A stretch of DNA of 64,000 nucleotides, from contig CM065388.1 in NCBI GenBank assembly GCA_033060915.1, positions 21,747,001 to 21,811,000 of the forward strand, written 5' to 3'. A program made the position numbers and the translations under genes. Positions within the stretch are counted from its first letter, which is position 1. Each line of letters begins with the position of its first letter. Below the pieces are notes generated by a model that saw nothing but the letters and a program-made list of their open reading frames with translations, ran no database searches and was not told the origin of the DNA. Source of the DNA: Euryodendron excelsum. Lineage: Eukaryota; Streptophyta; Magnoliopsida; Ericales; Pentaphylacaceae. This document shows, piece by piece, positions 12,073 to 22,700 of this stretch.

Positions 12073-12916
12073 TCATGTCTGAATGCATTTATATTTGACA
12101 GGGTATAAAATATTTAATAATATTCCATGCTCTGAATAAAATGGGACCACAAAATTGGAAAAACCAGGGGGCCTGGTTTTGTCTCCCTTCCTTCTTTTTA
12201 TCATAGCAAATATGATTGATCCGAGCCTCCGAGGTATAAGACCAATGTCATTTTTAAAGAGTTTTCAGAGAACTTCAAATCCATGTTGGTTTTCCAAAAT
12301 CATTACTCGAAAAGCCAGGAACATAGAATTAAAAAGGCCAAAATTGAAGAACCAGGCATGAGCTCATTCTTCCAAGGAGCTATCCGGAGGTATTTCTTTA
12401 TCTTTCAAGTACATTCGAGGCTCAAACCAAAGACCAATTTATAGGCTATCACACACAACACAGGGTAGCAAACACGACATTACTATAAAACAGGATTCTT
12501 CAAGTTATTGCCTAAACATCACGAATATAAGATCAACGTGAGCCAAAAAATATTAAAATGAAAGCATGCATAATCTACTCGCGTCCATTTCATGGCCAGA
12601 AAAAATGACAATAGTTTATGTTATTATGAATATATATGCCATGTAGCATTCCCTGGTGGAGACCCTGGATGCCTAAGATCATTTGTCTAGGCAAATTCAT
12701 GATGGACGCATGAGCTCCTGCGTCTAGCCTAGTCCAATTTCTCAGTAAATAGCAGCTCACCCCTCTTGAGGCTAGAGGTGGAAAAAAAAAAAATGTAATG
12801 TTACTCTGTTAATTTCACTCCTGAAATGAAAGACCCTTCAAATACCTCCCAATCGCTCATCGGCATAAAATTTGGCATGCATGATAGGCATAATAAATAA
12901 CTAGTCAAACGGTTAG
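12073..12916. other. Intergenic, nothing recognised
   Basis: No extended frame, repeat boundary or RNA signature was identified. A short A-run lies near 12781-12793. Confidence 0.5.
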
Positions 12917-13050
12917 TTTTTTTTTTTTTTTTTGATGTGGGGGGGGGGGGTGGGGGGGGGGGGGGGGGGGGGGGAGGGGGGGGGGGTGGGGGGGGGGGGG
13001 GGGGCGGAAATATTCAAAAGGATACAACAATGATATATATATATATATAT
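12917..13050. repeat. T-run, long poly-G tract and (AT)n microsatellite
   Basis: T17 (12917-12933) is followed by about 69 bases of nearly pure G (12939-13007, broken by single T, A, T and C), then by an (AT)n run at 13033-13050. The G tract could form stacked G-quadruplexes. Poly-G of this length is rare in plant DNA and prone to sequencing or assembly error. Any protein-like reading (poly-glycine) across it is meaningless. Confidence 0.9.
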
Positions 13051-14044
13051 TTGGGTCACTCAGTAATTGTCACTAGGTATAATCTTATCCAGACCTTGCT
13101 TAATATATCATTATCTGAGTAATGTTTAAGTGGTACATATTTAGTGCCAAGTTAAAACCAACAGACTTGTGAGAATAATTTCCAAAATAATCTAGGAATC
13201 CAAAAGAAGTGCTAACACTAATTGTGGTCATAATAATACAAAGCAAATTAAGGAGCAATTTGGAAGTTGAACATTATTTACGTAAGGAAATTTTTTACAC
13301 GAAGGCCCTAAGCTTTGTAACTTTTATAAATTAGAGAAATTGGTGTAATTATTATTGATTTGACAAGGAGAACTAAATTCACCATGGTTATTTGATATCA
13401 TTGAATTGTGACATATAAGGTTTTATTACATCTACAATCTAAATTTGATGCAAAATAGAACCTTTAAGAAAAAATGCCATACATTAAAATCTGATAAATA
13501 TGACTACAAAAGCACTCATTATTGGATGAGATAATCTGTGGACTTTTTTTCCCATAGATGGGATAGGTCTCTTACTTTTACTTCAGTTCAACAATTAGAT
13601 GCTCATTTAATCTACACGCATACATACGGCAAACCTTTTATCAGTTCACTCATTATCCAACTAGGTGGGCGTCCTCCACTACATGGATAAGTTTTATGCA
13701 AGTGAAGAGGAAGAAAAAAAAAAAAAAAGGAGTGACTGATGGGTGGTTACAAAAATGTTTTCATTGAATTACTCGTTAGTTCTCACTTGATTCTTAAAAA
13801 AACTCGTCATGCTGATGAATATTTAATTTTTTTAGTTACTAAAATGTTACATTAAACCATAGTTACCAAAATGAAAAAACAAAAAATGCAACCCCGCAAA
13901 AAATAGGAAAACAAGAAACGGGGATATAAATAAGAATAATTGGGAAACCTAAAAGCAATATTACTAAAAAACTTGTACCAAATTTAAAGGAATTTTTTAA
14001 AAGCTTAATGGAAATGGATACGAATAGTTTAGTTTTGATGAACT
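13051..14044. other. AT-rich intergenic, nothing recognised
   Basis: No coding potential or element ends were identified. An A-run occurs at about 13713-13728. Confidence 0.5.
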
Positions 14045-14187
14045 GACAATGTAGAATTTTTTTACACAAGCGGACACTAAAATGTGACACATGTTCACGC
14101 ATCTTACTTGTTTATATTGTATTTAAATTCTAAAAGACACGTGTCACCCTCTGATGCCCTGCTTGTGTAAAAATATTCTAAACTGTC
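14045..14187. repeat. 143-bp inverted repeat (MITE or foldback hairpin)
   Basis: The left arm starts GACAATGTAGAATTTTTTTA and the right arm, read on the minus strand, starts GACAGTTTAGAATATTTTTA. Both continue through ACACAAGC and GTGACAC(A/G)TGT. The arms are about 52 bp with scattered mismatches and a loop of roughly 39 bp. No clear TSD was confirmed. Size and structure fit a small MITE. A transcript across it would form a miRNA-precursor-like stem, but nothing shows it is expressed. Confidence 0.6.
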
Positions 14188-14990
14188 AATAAATCTAAAC
14201 CAAACTCTAGCTCGAAAGATACTTAGTTGGAACTAAATAAAAAAGGTATAAAAATCAATATTTCATGTTTTTTCATAATTTTCGTAGAGTATCTTACCAG
14301 TTTCTCCTTAATTTCTCAAGAGTTTCTATTAACACTGTGTTTGGATCAAGAATTTGGTGATAGAAAAGAAAATAAATAAATAAATGTGAAGAAAAAGATA
14401 AACAAAAATACTCTTTTATTTTGTTTTTTTTTACCCTTACTTTACCCTTTTCTTTTGCTTTTCTCTGAATAAATCTAAGTTTTAAACACAGCATAAGTAT
14501 TTCAAAAGTATTCAAAACATTTCTCTAGAGAGTTTTTGGAACGTTTGCACTAAATAGTACTGTAACAATACCGAAAGCATGCTTTCCTCTCCGCATCAAT
14601 TTTTTTGACAACTATTCTCAAACTGGGTTCACCAATGCCCATAGTATATATATATATATATTTTATAAAATATAGTAATCTCATAATTAGTATATAAAAT
14701 AAAAAAAAATATAAACAAATTAATATCACAGTTTTAATATGTGTTACCTTAATGTACTATCATGTACACAGAACAAGTGGTATACTTCTAACCTAAGTTA
14801 TAGAAAATCCTCCCTAGTACACGGTACACGATAAACACGTCAGTAGTAGAAGATACCATTGATATTTCATTCCTCAAAATTTCAAAGCTATGCGCGTTAA
14901 GTGCGCATAAAAGGCCAAAGGTGGAGAATTAGTGGAAGGTTTGAAACCGACAAGTAGGAATGCCCGAGGGCCAAGGCTCCCTTTCTTTTT
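14188..14990. other. AT-rich intergenic upstream of the U-box gene
   Basis: It contains an (AT)n tract near 14645-14661. No gene was recognised. It probably includes distal promoter sequence of the U-box gene. Confidence 0.45.
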
Positions 14991-15228
14991 CTCTCTCTAA
15001 ATTAACATATATTCTGTCTCTGTAACCTCCATATATGTAGCATAGAGTACCATATTCATATTAGCATATTATTACCAAGCACTCCCAAGTCCCATTCCAT
15101 TCCTAACTTCGCATATCCACCAAAAAAAAAAAAAAAAAAAAACAACACAACAAGGCTCGTTCTTCCTTCTCTATTTGTCTCTATATCTTCAAGTTTGATT
15201 CATTCTAATAACTCGGAGCTACCCAACA
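14991..15228 (+). promoter_or_regulatory. Promoter-proximal region and leader of the U-box gene
   Basis: A CT-rich stretch (14980-15000), several ATATA-type motifs around 15006-15045 and an A20 run at 15121-15142 precede the start codon. The sequence just before the ATG, ACCCAACAATG, is a reasonable plant initiation context. I cannot pin a single TATA box or start site. Confidence 0.4.
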
Positions 15229-16290
15229 ATGATTTCGTCCTGGCGGAGGCGAAGAGCGGCCAGCCATGCAGGCAAAAAGCGTGACACCAACAACAACGAT
15301 GGCAAGGAGCTGATTATCCCTAGCCATTTCATATGCCCAATATCTCTGGGCTTGATGAAAGATCCGGTAACGCTGTCAACTGGGATAACCTATGATCGAG
15401 AAAGCATCAAAGCATGTATTGAAGCCGGTAACCTTACTTGTCCAATCACCAACCAAGTCTTGGGAACTCTGAAGCCAATCCCAAATCACACCCTACAAAA
15501 AATGATAAAAGATTGGTGTGTTGAGAATAAGTCACATTGTGTTGAGAGGATTCCAGCACCTAGAGTGCCCCTAAGCTCGTCCAAGGTATCGGAAATTCTA
15601 TCAAAAGTGGCGGTGGCGGCCAGACAGCGTAAGGACGGCAGGGACACCTATGAAGAGGCCAAGTCTCGTCCAGTGTCATCTGCATCGTTGGACTGCCCGG
15701 AGGGGCTTTTGAAGTCGCTAAAGGATATTAAGGCAGAAGCTTTGGGGGAGAATGAAGGAGAAATGGAAGCTTTAGTCAAGTCGATCATGGAGCCAACTTG
15801 CCCTAAAGCTACAAAAGCTTCACTGATGACCATTTACGACATGGTTTCATCTCCTGAAAATGAGGCCAGAGCAAGATTTACAGAGATGGGTTTGGTGTCT
15901 TTGCTTCTTGAATTGGCCGTAGACTCCGAGAGAAGCATATGCGAGAAGGCATTAGGCATTTTGGATGGACTTTGCAGTTGTAACGAAGGGACAGAAAAGG
16001 CCTATGCTCATGCTTTAACTATCCCGGTTTTGGTGAAGAAGCTATTGCGGGTTTCGGGTTTGGCAACGGAGTTCTCCGTTTCAATCCTGTGGAAGCTGAG
16101 CAAGAATGAGAAGAGGGAAGAGGGAGGGCTTCTTTCTGAAGCTGTTCAAGTGGGTGCTTTTCAGAAACTCGTGTTGGTTTTGCAAGTCGGATGTGATGAG
16201 AAAATAAAGGACAAGACAAATGACTTGTTGAAATTATTGAATCTCCATAGGCTTAAGTGCATTGATTCATTTCAATCCCGAAAGGCCTAA
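15229..16290 (+). CDS. PUB21: Plant U-box E3 ubiquitin ligase, PUB20/21 type, short ARM region
   Basis: This is a single-exon gene of 353 residues. A basic N-terminus (SWRRRR) is followed by the U-box at about residues 30-103 with hallmark CPISLGLMKDPVTLSTGITY, then CPITNQ and IPNHTL. The U-box recruits ubiquitin-loaded E2 enzymes. After the family linker (RIPAPRVPLSS, ~107-117) come armadillo-like helices: KASLMTIYDM, MGLVSLLLELAVD, ICEKALGILDGLC, PVLVKKLLRVS, and AVQVGAFQKLVLVLQVGC, which normally bind substrates. Relatives PUB20/21 are about 430-450 residues; here some 90 residues of the early ARM region are missing between ~135 and ~180 while the frame stays open. These proteins are generally immune or stress regulators; that role is inferred from the family. 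The start is the first ATG and fits the family N-terminus. It is the only complete host gene in the window. Confidence 0.93.
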   Translation: MISSWRRRRAASHAGKKRDTNNNDGKELIIPSHFICPISLGLMKDPVTLSTGITYDRESIKACIEAGNLTCPITNQVLGTLKPIPNHTLQKMIKDWCVENKSHCVERIPAPRVPLSSSKVSEILSKVAVAARQRKDGRDTYEEAKSRPVSSASLDCPEGLLKSLKDIKAEALGENEGEMEALVKSIMEPTCPKATKASLMTIYDMVSSPENEARARFTEMGLVSLLLELAVDSERSICEKALGILDGLCSCNEGTEKAYAHALTIPVLVKKLLRVSGLATEFSVSILWKLSKNEKREEGGLLSEAVQVGAFQKLVLVLQVGCDEKIKDKTNDLLKLLNLHRLKCIDSFQSRKA

Positions 16291-16568
16291 AAACCAAAAC
16301 AGTCTTTGGAAATTGGTCCTCAGGAAAAAAGCGAAACTTCTACAATTCAAATAGAAATACATGATGTCTCTATATATGTTGCGTGTCTCTATATATGTTG
16401 GGTTTTTAAGTAATTCTTGGTTTTGAGGAGTGGTTAACCTTTTTTGATGTATATGTTGGAATGGGCTTGTTAAGATTTGAGTGTATGTAATAATAGATGA
16501 ACAATGAACAAGCCCAATATGTGGGAATTTAATCAAATGCTTTAATTTTTTCTTTGTTCATGGCTAAC

Positions 16569-16571
<3 letters not shown>
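16291..16571. other. Downstream flank of the U-box gene (3' UTR expected)
   Basis: AT-rich sequence with a small tandem ('GTCTCTATATATGTTG' twice near 16364-16400). A polyadenylation site is expected here but none can be fixed with confidence. Confidence 0.4.

Positions 16572-16624
<53 letters not shown>
16572..16624. repeat. (AG)n microsatellite
   Basis: An uninterrupted AG dinucleotide run of about 53 bp. Confidence 0.98.
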
Positions 16625-16627
<3 letters not shown>

Positions 16628-18359
16628 TAATTTCACACCAATCCCATATCAACACAATCTCATCCACATACGAGCCTGAGCTCTATATAATTCATTAGAG
16701 TAATGCTGTATAAATCGAAAAAAGTCTACAAAATAATGTTGCTGAATTTGAACCTTTTTTAAAACCAATTACCCACTTAAATGTTTATGAGGTTACTACT
16801 ACATAATTTTAAGGGATGGTTCACTACAAAATATTTGGTCAGAACTAAATTTTCCAATTCATTAATCGAAGGAGTTGAACTCAACATGTGAAAGCTAAAC
16901 ATGGCCGGTCAAAAAGATGCCATTGCTTTCATACCATAAACATGGGTTCAAGTCGTTCCCATTGATTGTGTCTATGTCTAATTTCTATTATATAAAGAAA
17001 ACAATACTGTGATTTCAAGTAGTTCAATGAAAAATATAAAGTTGACAAGCATTGATGCAATTTTGAAAGACCAAAATCTTAAATTAAACAAAGAACAGAT
17101 AATGATATATTTTGGCGTAATGTACTAAATTAAGTTCCAAACTTATAACAACATGATAATTTGTAGACCTTTAAACTTGAATTTTGTGATGCATCTTAGC
17201 CGTAAGTCATTGTACTAAAGATCTCCAGTTCCCATCTCTTTTTAACTACCTTACTGCTTAAGTATCAATTCAAAGCTTCAATAATTGAGAATGCTCATCT
17301 AAGATTGATCAGTTCAAAAAGTAAAACAATTGGGACCACTCTTGTTTGCCTCCTCAGAACAGGTTCTTCTAACAATATAATTGGTGTATGACCAAACTTG
17401 AATCATCTCAAAAGCGTTATGTTATGTTTAAAATCCGAATTTATCAAGAAAAAAATAAAGGAAAAAAAGGTGAGAAAAAAAAGAATAAAATACAAGAATA
17501 TTTTTGTACTCTTTTTCTTTACCTTTTCTTTTTCATTACCAAATTTTTGATCTGTTCAAACTTAATCTCATCTTGAGGGTGCAACTAGGACGATATGAGC
17601 AGAATTAATTGACACTCAACTCACGCTATATTGTCTTTTGAGTGCATTCACTGATTGTCTTCAACTGTCTTGACCTTGAATACTCTCTTGCTTTGGAATA
17701 GTTTGGGATAGGCTAGTATTTCCGAAGAGTCAAAAATAAAAATAAAAATGGGAAGGTTAGATGTTATGGAGAGGATCTATTTGTTTTGATCTAAGTCACA
17801 CAATTCTTCTTATTAGGTGAACGGATTGTGCTTTAATCTTTGAACTGGCGAACTAAGAGCTAATCATTATTAAATCTGCAATTCCAAGGTCGAATTCTTG
17901 AATTCAAATAGTTAAATACTTGAATTTTAATTTGGATCAATAGTTAATTGTCACATGTATTGTTATGGTATTAAATATATAATAACATGTCTCTTATTGA
18001 AATTTTGCATAGAAGCTCGTGTAATTTTAAATAGAAATTATTATTGTTGTTGTTCTGTTTATTTAAAATATTATAAATTGAACTGTTTTTGAAGAAATTA
18101 ATGCATACAAAAATTTAAAATCATTTTAAAAATATGTACTTGCCTGTATATTTATATTTAAATGTATGTATTCCTCATATTCTAAAGACGCTCTCACTCT
18201 TGAGATATTTTTACAAATAATGCTCTCGCGTTCCCGCTTTACTTCCGCACTTATATCTACACCTGCATTGTGTCACTTGGGTTTTGATAGTATTAAAATC
18301 CATGGAACAAAAATAAGAGTAAGTAGTAGTGGCAGTCCTGTTAGTTGAAAAACCTAGCT
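16625..18359. other. AT-rich intergenic, nothing recognised
   Basis: No gene, RNA or element ends were found. Short open frames here (e.g. near 17388-17576) have low-complexity composition. Confidence 0.5.
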
Positions 18360-19555
18360 GATGGAGGAGGCCTATTAATTACCGACGTTTATAAATGCCA
18401 CAAAAATTAATACATTTGAGACATTTTTTGCGACAAAAATAATAATGCCGGCTATTAGCAGTACTTTTTGTTGAAAGTGCCAGAAAAACAAATTGATTAC
18501 TGGTTACACTTTTTTGTTAAAGTGCCGTGAAAAGAATAACAGTTTTCGGAGAATTGTTTTTCGGTATTTTTTGAAAAAAGTGCTAAGATAAATTTGTGGT
18601 ATGTAAACTATTATTGACAAATGAAGAAACCCCCATAAAGCAAATTTCAAGCCAAAAAAATGATTCAAATCCTGTCAATAAACCTGTGTACCTGCATCCA
18701 TACAAAGGTATTTACAGTGGTTTGATCAATGTTTCAATTCAACTTTCTCATTACCACTTGTCAATCAAAAACAAATTACATATTCTAAATTGAAAACCAA
18801 ATTTTGACTGTATCCAACAACCATATCTAATGCTTAGTCATGTACTTACAAATACCACAGCTAAATACAATATTCATGTTCACATAATACCATGTCCAAC
18901 ACTCAAAAATAAAATAGAAATACAGACAAATTCAAATTACTCCATTGCTCCAAAATAGATCACTCAAAATCACCAATGACATTCTCAATCCTCCTTAAAA
19001 CCTGCAAATCAATTAAATAACTAATATACACATGAGATAATGAACTTAAAAAATAAAATTTGGTAGTAAATCTATTACACATGAATATATCGCTATCCAA
19101 CAATTGTTTTGACAGCTCCTCCCATTGTATTAACACTTTCCCAAGGCCTAAATAAGAACTCAGGAAGTTTTACCGCCTTCTCAACCTATACTTTCCAAAA
19201 ATCACGATCTAGTTGCATTACACCTACTCCTTTTTTTTTGGGATCTTTATTAATTATGGTGCCCCGTTCAATAACTTGATATGGGGAAGAAACAGCAGAA
19301 AAGTTTTGCAACAGAAAAGATTTCCCTTAACCTCTTAACATATACAAAGCTACTTATACATGAAACCAATTCCATAAGATTGTTGTACACCTGGACAAGT
19401 TTTCTTTCACACAAACTTGACATAATTAAAAAAAAACAAAAAAAAAGTTATACAAAAGCCCAACAAATTTTGAACTCAGCCAAACTTATTAAAGTGCACA
19501 ATGCATAAAGATATTACAGGCATTTTAGTTCAACTTAGATGAATATTATGGTGAC

Positions 19556-19632
19556 TACAACACCAGGAATGTACTTATAAATTGTGGTTACTGTACGAGT
19601 TGAGTTTGGGACTGTGGTTGGCCGTCAGGCAT
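19556..19632 (-). pseudogene. Broken copy of a small exon (see 22484-22700)
   Basis: The minus strand from the ATG at 19630-19632 reads MPDGQPQSQTQLVQ, a stop, then PQFISTFLVL. This parallels MSGSQPQPQTQPTLHLQSLN and TFLVL at 22664 downward. The in-frame stop and truncation mark it as non-functional. Flanking sequence is also shared ('CACCAGGAATGTA' versus 'CACAAGGAATGTA'), so the duplication is segmental. Confidence 0.5.
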
Positions 19633-19677
19633 TGTTCTAACACCGAAAAATGACTTTTTTTTTTTTAGCATCAGTCA

Positions 19678-19747
19678 TGGCTATTTGCACATCAATACCA
19701 AGAGTATGATGGTGGCTATTTGCACATCAATACCAAGAGTATGATGG
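19678..19747. repeat. 35-bp tandem duplication
   Basis: Two identical 35-bp units (TGGCTATTTGCACATCAATA... to GATGG) lie head to tail at 19678-19712 and 19713-19747. The lack of divergence suggests a recent event. Confidence 0.95.
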
Positions 19748-20007
19748 TTAGCTCAACATTCATATTTAACTATGAAAGACAAGCAATTATGAAAACTTTG
19801 TGACTTCGACCTATAGAAAGCATAAACTCAGTAAGGTAATTGAGGAGGAAGTGTAGCTTATGCTAAGTGCTTAGTAAGTTTTGAGATAATTACAACAAAT
19901 GCTGGTATAAGTGCTCAAACAGTTTTCAGATGTTCACAATAGCTTAGGCTTGTGTAAGTGATCCGTCAGTCTTGAGTTGCAGCTACCTTCTGCTTCCTTA
20001 TTGGTAT

Positions 20008-20280
20008 TGGATTTTCATAGCCCAGTAAGAGGGAATTACAAACTCTTGAAGACAAAAACATAAAACTAAAAATTAGAAATTAATGAATGAGCACCAAAGA
20101 GCTACTAAGAAGGATTTCCATAGCCAAGCATGAGGAAAGTACAAAATCAAAAAGAAAAAATTTAATGAATGGGCACCAAAGAGCTTCTAAGAAGGATTTC
20201 CATAGCCAAGCAAGAAAGAAGTACAAGATTATGAAGAAAAAAAAATAATGAATGAGCACCAAAGAACTACTAAGAGTTTG
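20008..20280. repeat. ~83-bp minisatellite, about three and a half units
   Basis: Units share GAATGAGCACCAAAGAGCT and GGATTTCCATAGCCAAGCA followed by an A-rich spacer. GGATTT(C/T)CATAGCC starts at about 20009, 20112 and 20195. Confidence 0.85.
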
Positions 20281-22483
20281 CATTATCTTTTCTAACAATA
20301 AATGAGTTAATGAGTCCATGGATATGGAGGCTATCAATTCGTATTACCATTCGTCATTGTGTTGGGGGCAGCAAAAGAGTGAGTGGTTATTGAGTGAATG
20401 TTACAAGGGTATGAAAGAAGTAACATATGCAAAAGTATATTTAGGTCCTGTAAATGGAGTTCACTTTTAGGGCTGATTTACAGATTTGATAATACATTAA
20501 ATGGCTTTTAACATTTGCAAAATCCTGCTGGTGCCCCAGATTCGGCCCTGCGGACTGAGAATCAGCTGTTGCAGGGAAAGGAAAAAATACAAAGTACTCT
20601 GTTTTGAAAAACCTGCTCTGCAGGAAAAAATAAACTGCTCTATATTTTTCTATTTTACAATGCAGTAGCTGCTGCAGCGAGATAAATCTAGTTTTAATTT
20701 TTTCGTTCTAGACTGTCCAGTTTTTCTTGGACTGTTAGCGGGGGCGGATCTGGGACGGATCTGGGATATTCGTTCAGTAATGACAAAATTTATATAAAAT
20801 CATACATAAAAAGAAAATTTTGAAGTACAAAAAATTTTGACTTTTTAAAAGCAAAAAGCTAAAAAAAAAAAAAAATCCTACCAAACAGGACCTAACGATG
20901 CCAAAAAGGAGGGGTTGTGCCTTTGTACAAAGGCAGTATACACCCCTTAACAAAATCATGATTATTTATAAATTAAAAGGTGACTCCAAATTTTTTTCAC
21001 AACGTCAAAATTTTATTTTACAAATAGCCTCTACTACTTTTCATATTTTGAAAATAACGCTTGATAACCTTATTTGGCATGCTATTGAAAATATATTTCC
21101 TATTATATACAATCAATCTATTATTCATTTGCTGATCATCTATTCCTGTTGTGAAGCCTATTCTTCACAAATTTTCATCAAGAAAAAAATAAGTTTCTCT
21201 ATGATTGCAATCGCAATGGATAAAATTAGTGCCAAAACCAAAAAATCCATAAATACTTGAGTTTCAAATTGTAAGATAAGTTTTGAGTGTTTGGGTCACA
21301 ACACATGAGTTATTGATAGATAGAATGAAAATGCTAAAATTTGAGAATTTGAAATTCTTTCTAGAATAGACAAATAAAATATTGAAAGTAATAATAATAT
21401 TTTAATTTAATATTAGGATGGAGGGTTGTGTTTGTGTTATTTATTTGGCTAAATGATGAGGGATTAATAAAGTTCATCTAAAGAAAATGCAGGTGTAAGT
21501 AAATCTTTGTCTTTTGCCTACACGTTAGTCAATTTAATGGGGGCAATGGCCAGTGTTTGTAAATTTAATAGGGGTAACACACTATATTTACAATCAAGGT
21601 AAAATAAATATACATAATTTTTTTTAAAATATAGTGAAAGTTATTAGGTTAGTGGGAACAGCTGCCCCCACTTGTCCCATGGTGCATCTGCCCCTAACTG
21701 TTAGAAAGAGATGTGATGGTGCAATTTCTAGATTTGATTAAATACAAGCTCTTTTAAGACAGATCGATAGTTGTACTTTCTCCCCACTCTACTTGCCAGA
21801 TTGAGGACAAGCAATTCTAACTCCAACAAAACTAGAGCATTAAGGTTTTTGTGGAAGCAGACACAATGACAAAGGCCAAAAAGGACTTGTTGGGCGAAGA
21901 GAATATTATGATACAAAAAATTCAGCCTAGATATAATGGATTGTCTGCTGCATATGATTGGAACCAAAACCACCACCCCAAACACACCTCCAATCCCTGG
22001 AGTGGGGAAAAAAAAAATACAATTGAACCAATAAGTAGCAGTTATGGGACACCATATAGATATATTTCCCATTAAGCACTTTTGCTATATTTTTTTTGCT
22101 TGCTATTATGTAAATTATGGTTTGGAAAATATCTTTCTTTCTGCCAACTTATAAGTGAATTTATTTCTTTATGATACCATTCACGCAATGTCATCCAAGT
22201 AACCAAAGACAATTCTATTCTGGAAGCTATAACACATGCAATATAAGTAAACTAAGTTGAGACAAATTGCATGTCATCCAAGGCAGGTGTCTTACTTGAG
22301 TTTCTGAAATACCTTCCCTTGGATATATTTCTACAGTCTCAGAAATGTTTTCCATTGTTAGAACCTAATTCATTCTCTTCCTCTCTTTCTCTTTCAGTGT
22401 GCGCGCGCGTGTGTGCATGTGCATGTGTGTGTGCGTGTGTTTTGTGCCAATATTAAACAAGGGGACATGAGACCATAATCGGA
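20281..22483. other. No gene recognised
   Basis: AT-rich sequence with several short open frames on both strands (e.g. 20898-21260 plus; 21728-22072 minus) lacking recognisable domains. A GT/GC-rich purine-pyrimidine run lies at 22399-22442. Confidence 0.4.
22399..22442. repeat. (GT/GC)n alternating purine-pyrimidine run
   Basis: About 44 bp of alternating GTGTGCGCGCGCGTGTGTGC followed by similar dinucleotides. Such tracts are microsatellites and can adopt Z-DNA. Confidence 0.9.
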
Positions 22484-22700
22484 GGAAGCTAATAATTGCC
22501 ATGGAACATGCCAACAAAAAAGCAAAACCAAATGCAATGTGAGTAGAATCTGCAAACAAAGTCCTGACAATTTTAAGAATGATAATAGTCAGCACAAGGA
22601 ATGTATTTAAACTTTGCAGATGCAGTGTTGGTTGAGTTTGGGGTTGTGGCTGGCTGCCGGACATTGGTCCAATAGGGAAAGATAACTGGGAACCAATCAT
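22484..22700 (-). CDS. Candidate exon of a small membrane protein, unknown family
   Basis: From the ATG at 22698-22700 (or a second Met 12 codons in, MSGSQPQPQTQ) the minus strand encodes a Pro/Gln-rich start followed by two hydrophobic stretches, TFLVLTIIILKIV and IAFGFAFLLACSMAIISFL. Beyond about 22450 the frame runs into the GT-repeat, so the true exon must end earlier, possibly at the LRLW region. A damaged paralogue lies 3 kb away. Duplication and a coherent two-hydrophobic-segment layout favour a real exon, but I do not recognise the family and cannot define splice partners. Confidence 0.35.

Noticed and set aside
12937..13122. Glycine-rich open frame across the poly-G tract
   Set aside because: It is a direct translation of the G homopolymer and (AT)n repeat; no promoter, family or codon signal.
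21728..22072. 114-codon minus-strand frame and 74-codon plus-strand frame as genes
   Set aside because: They overlap on opposite strands, have no recognised domain and are not supported by splice or promoter signals.
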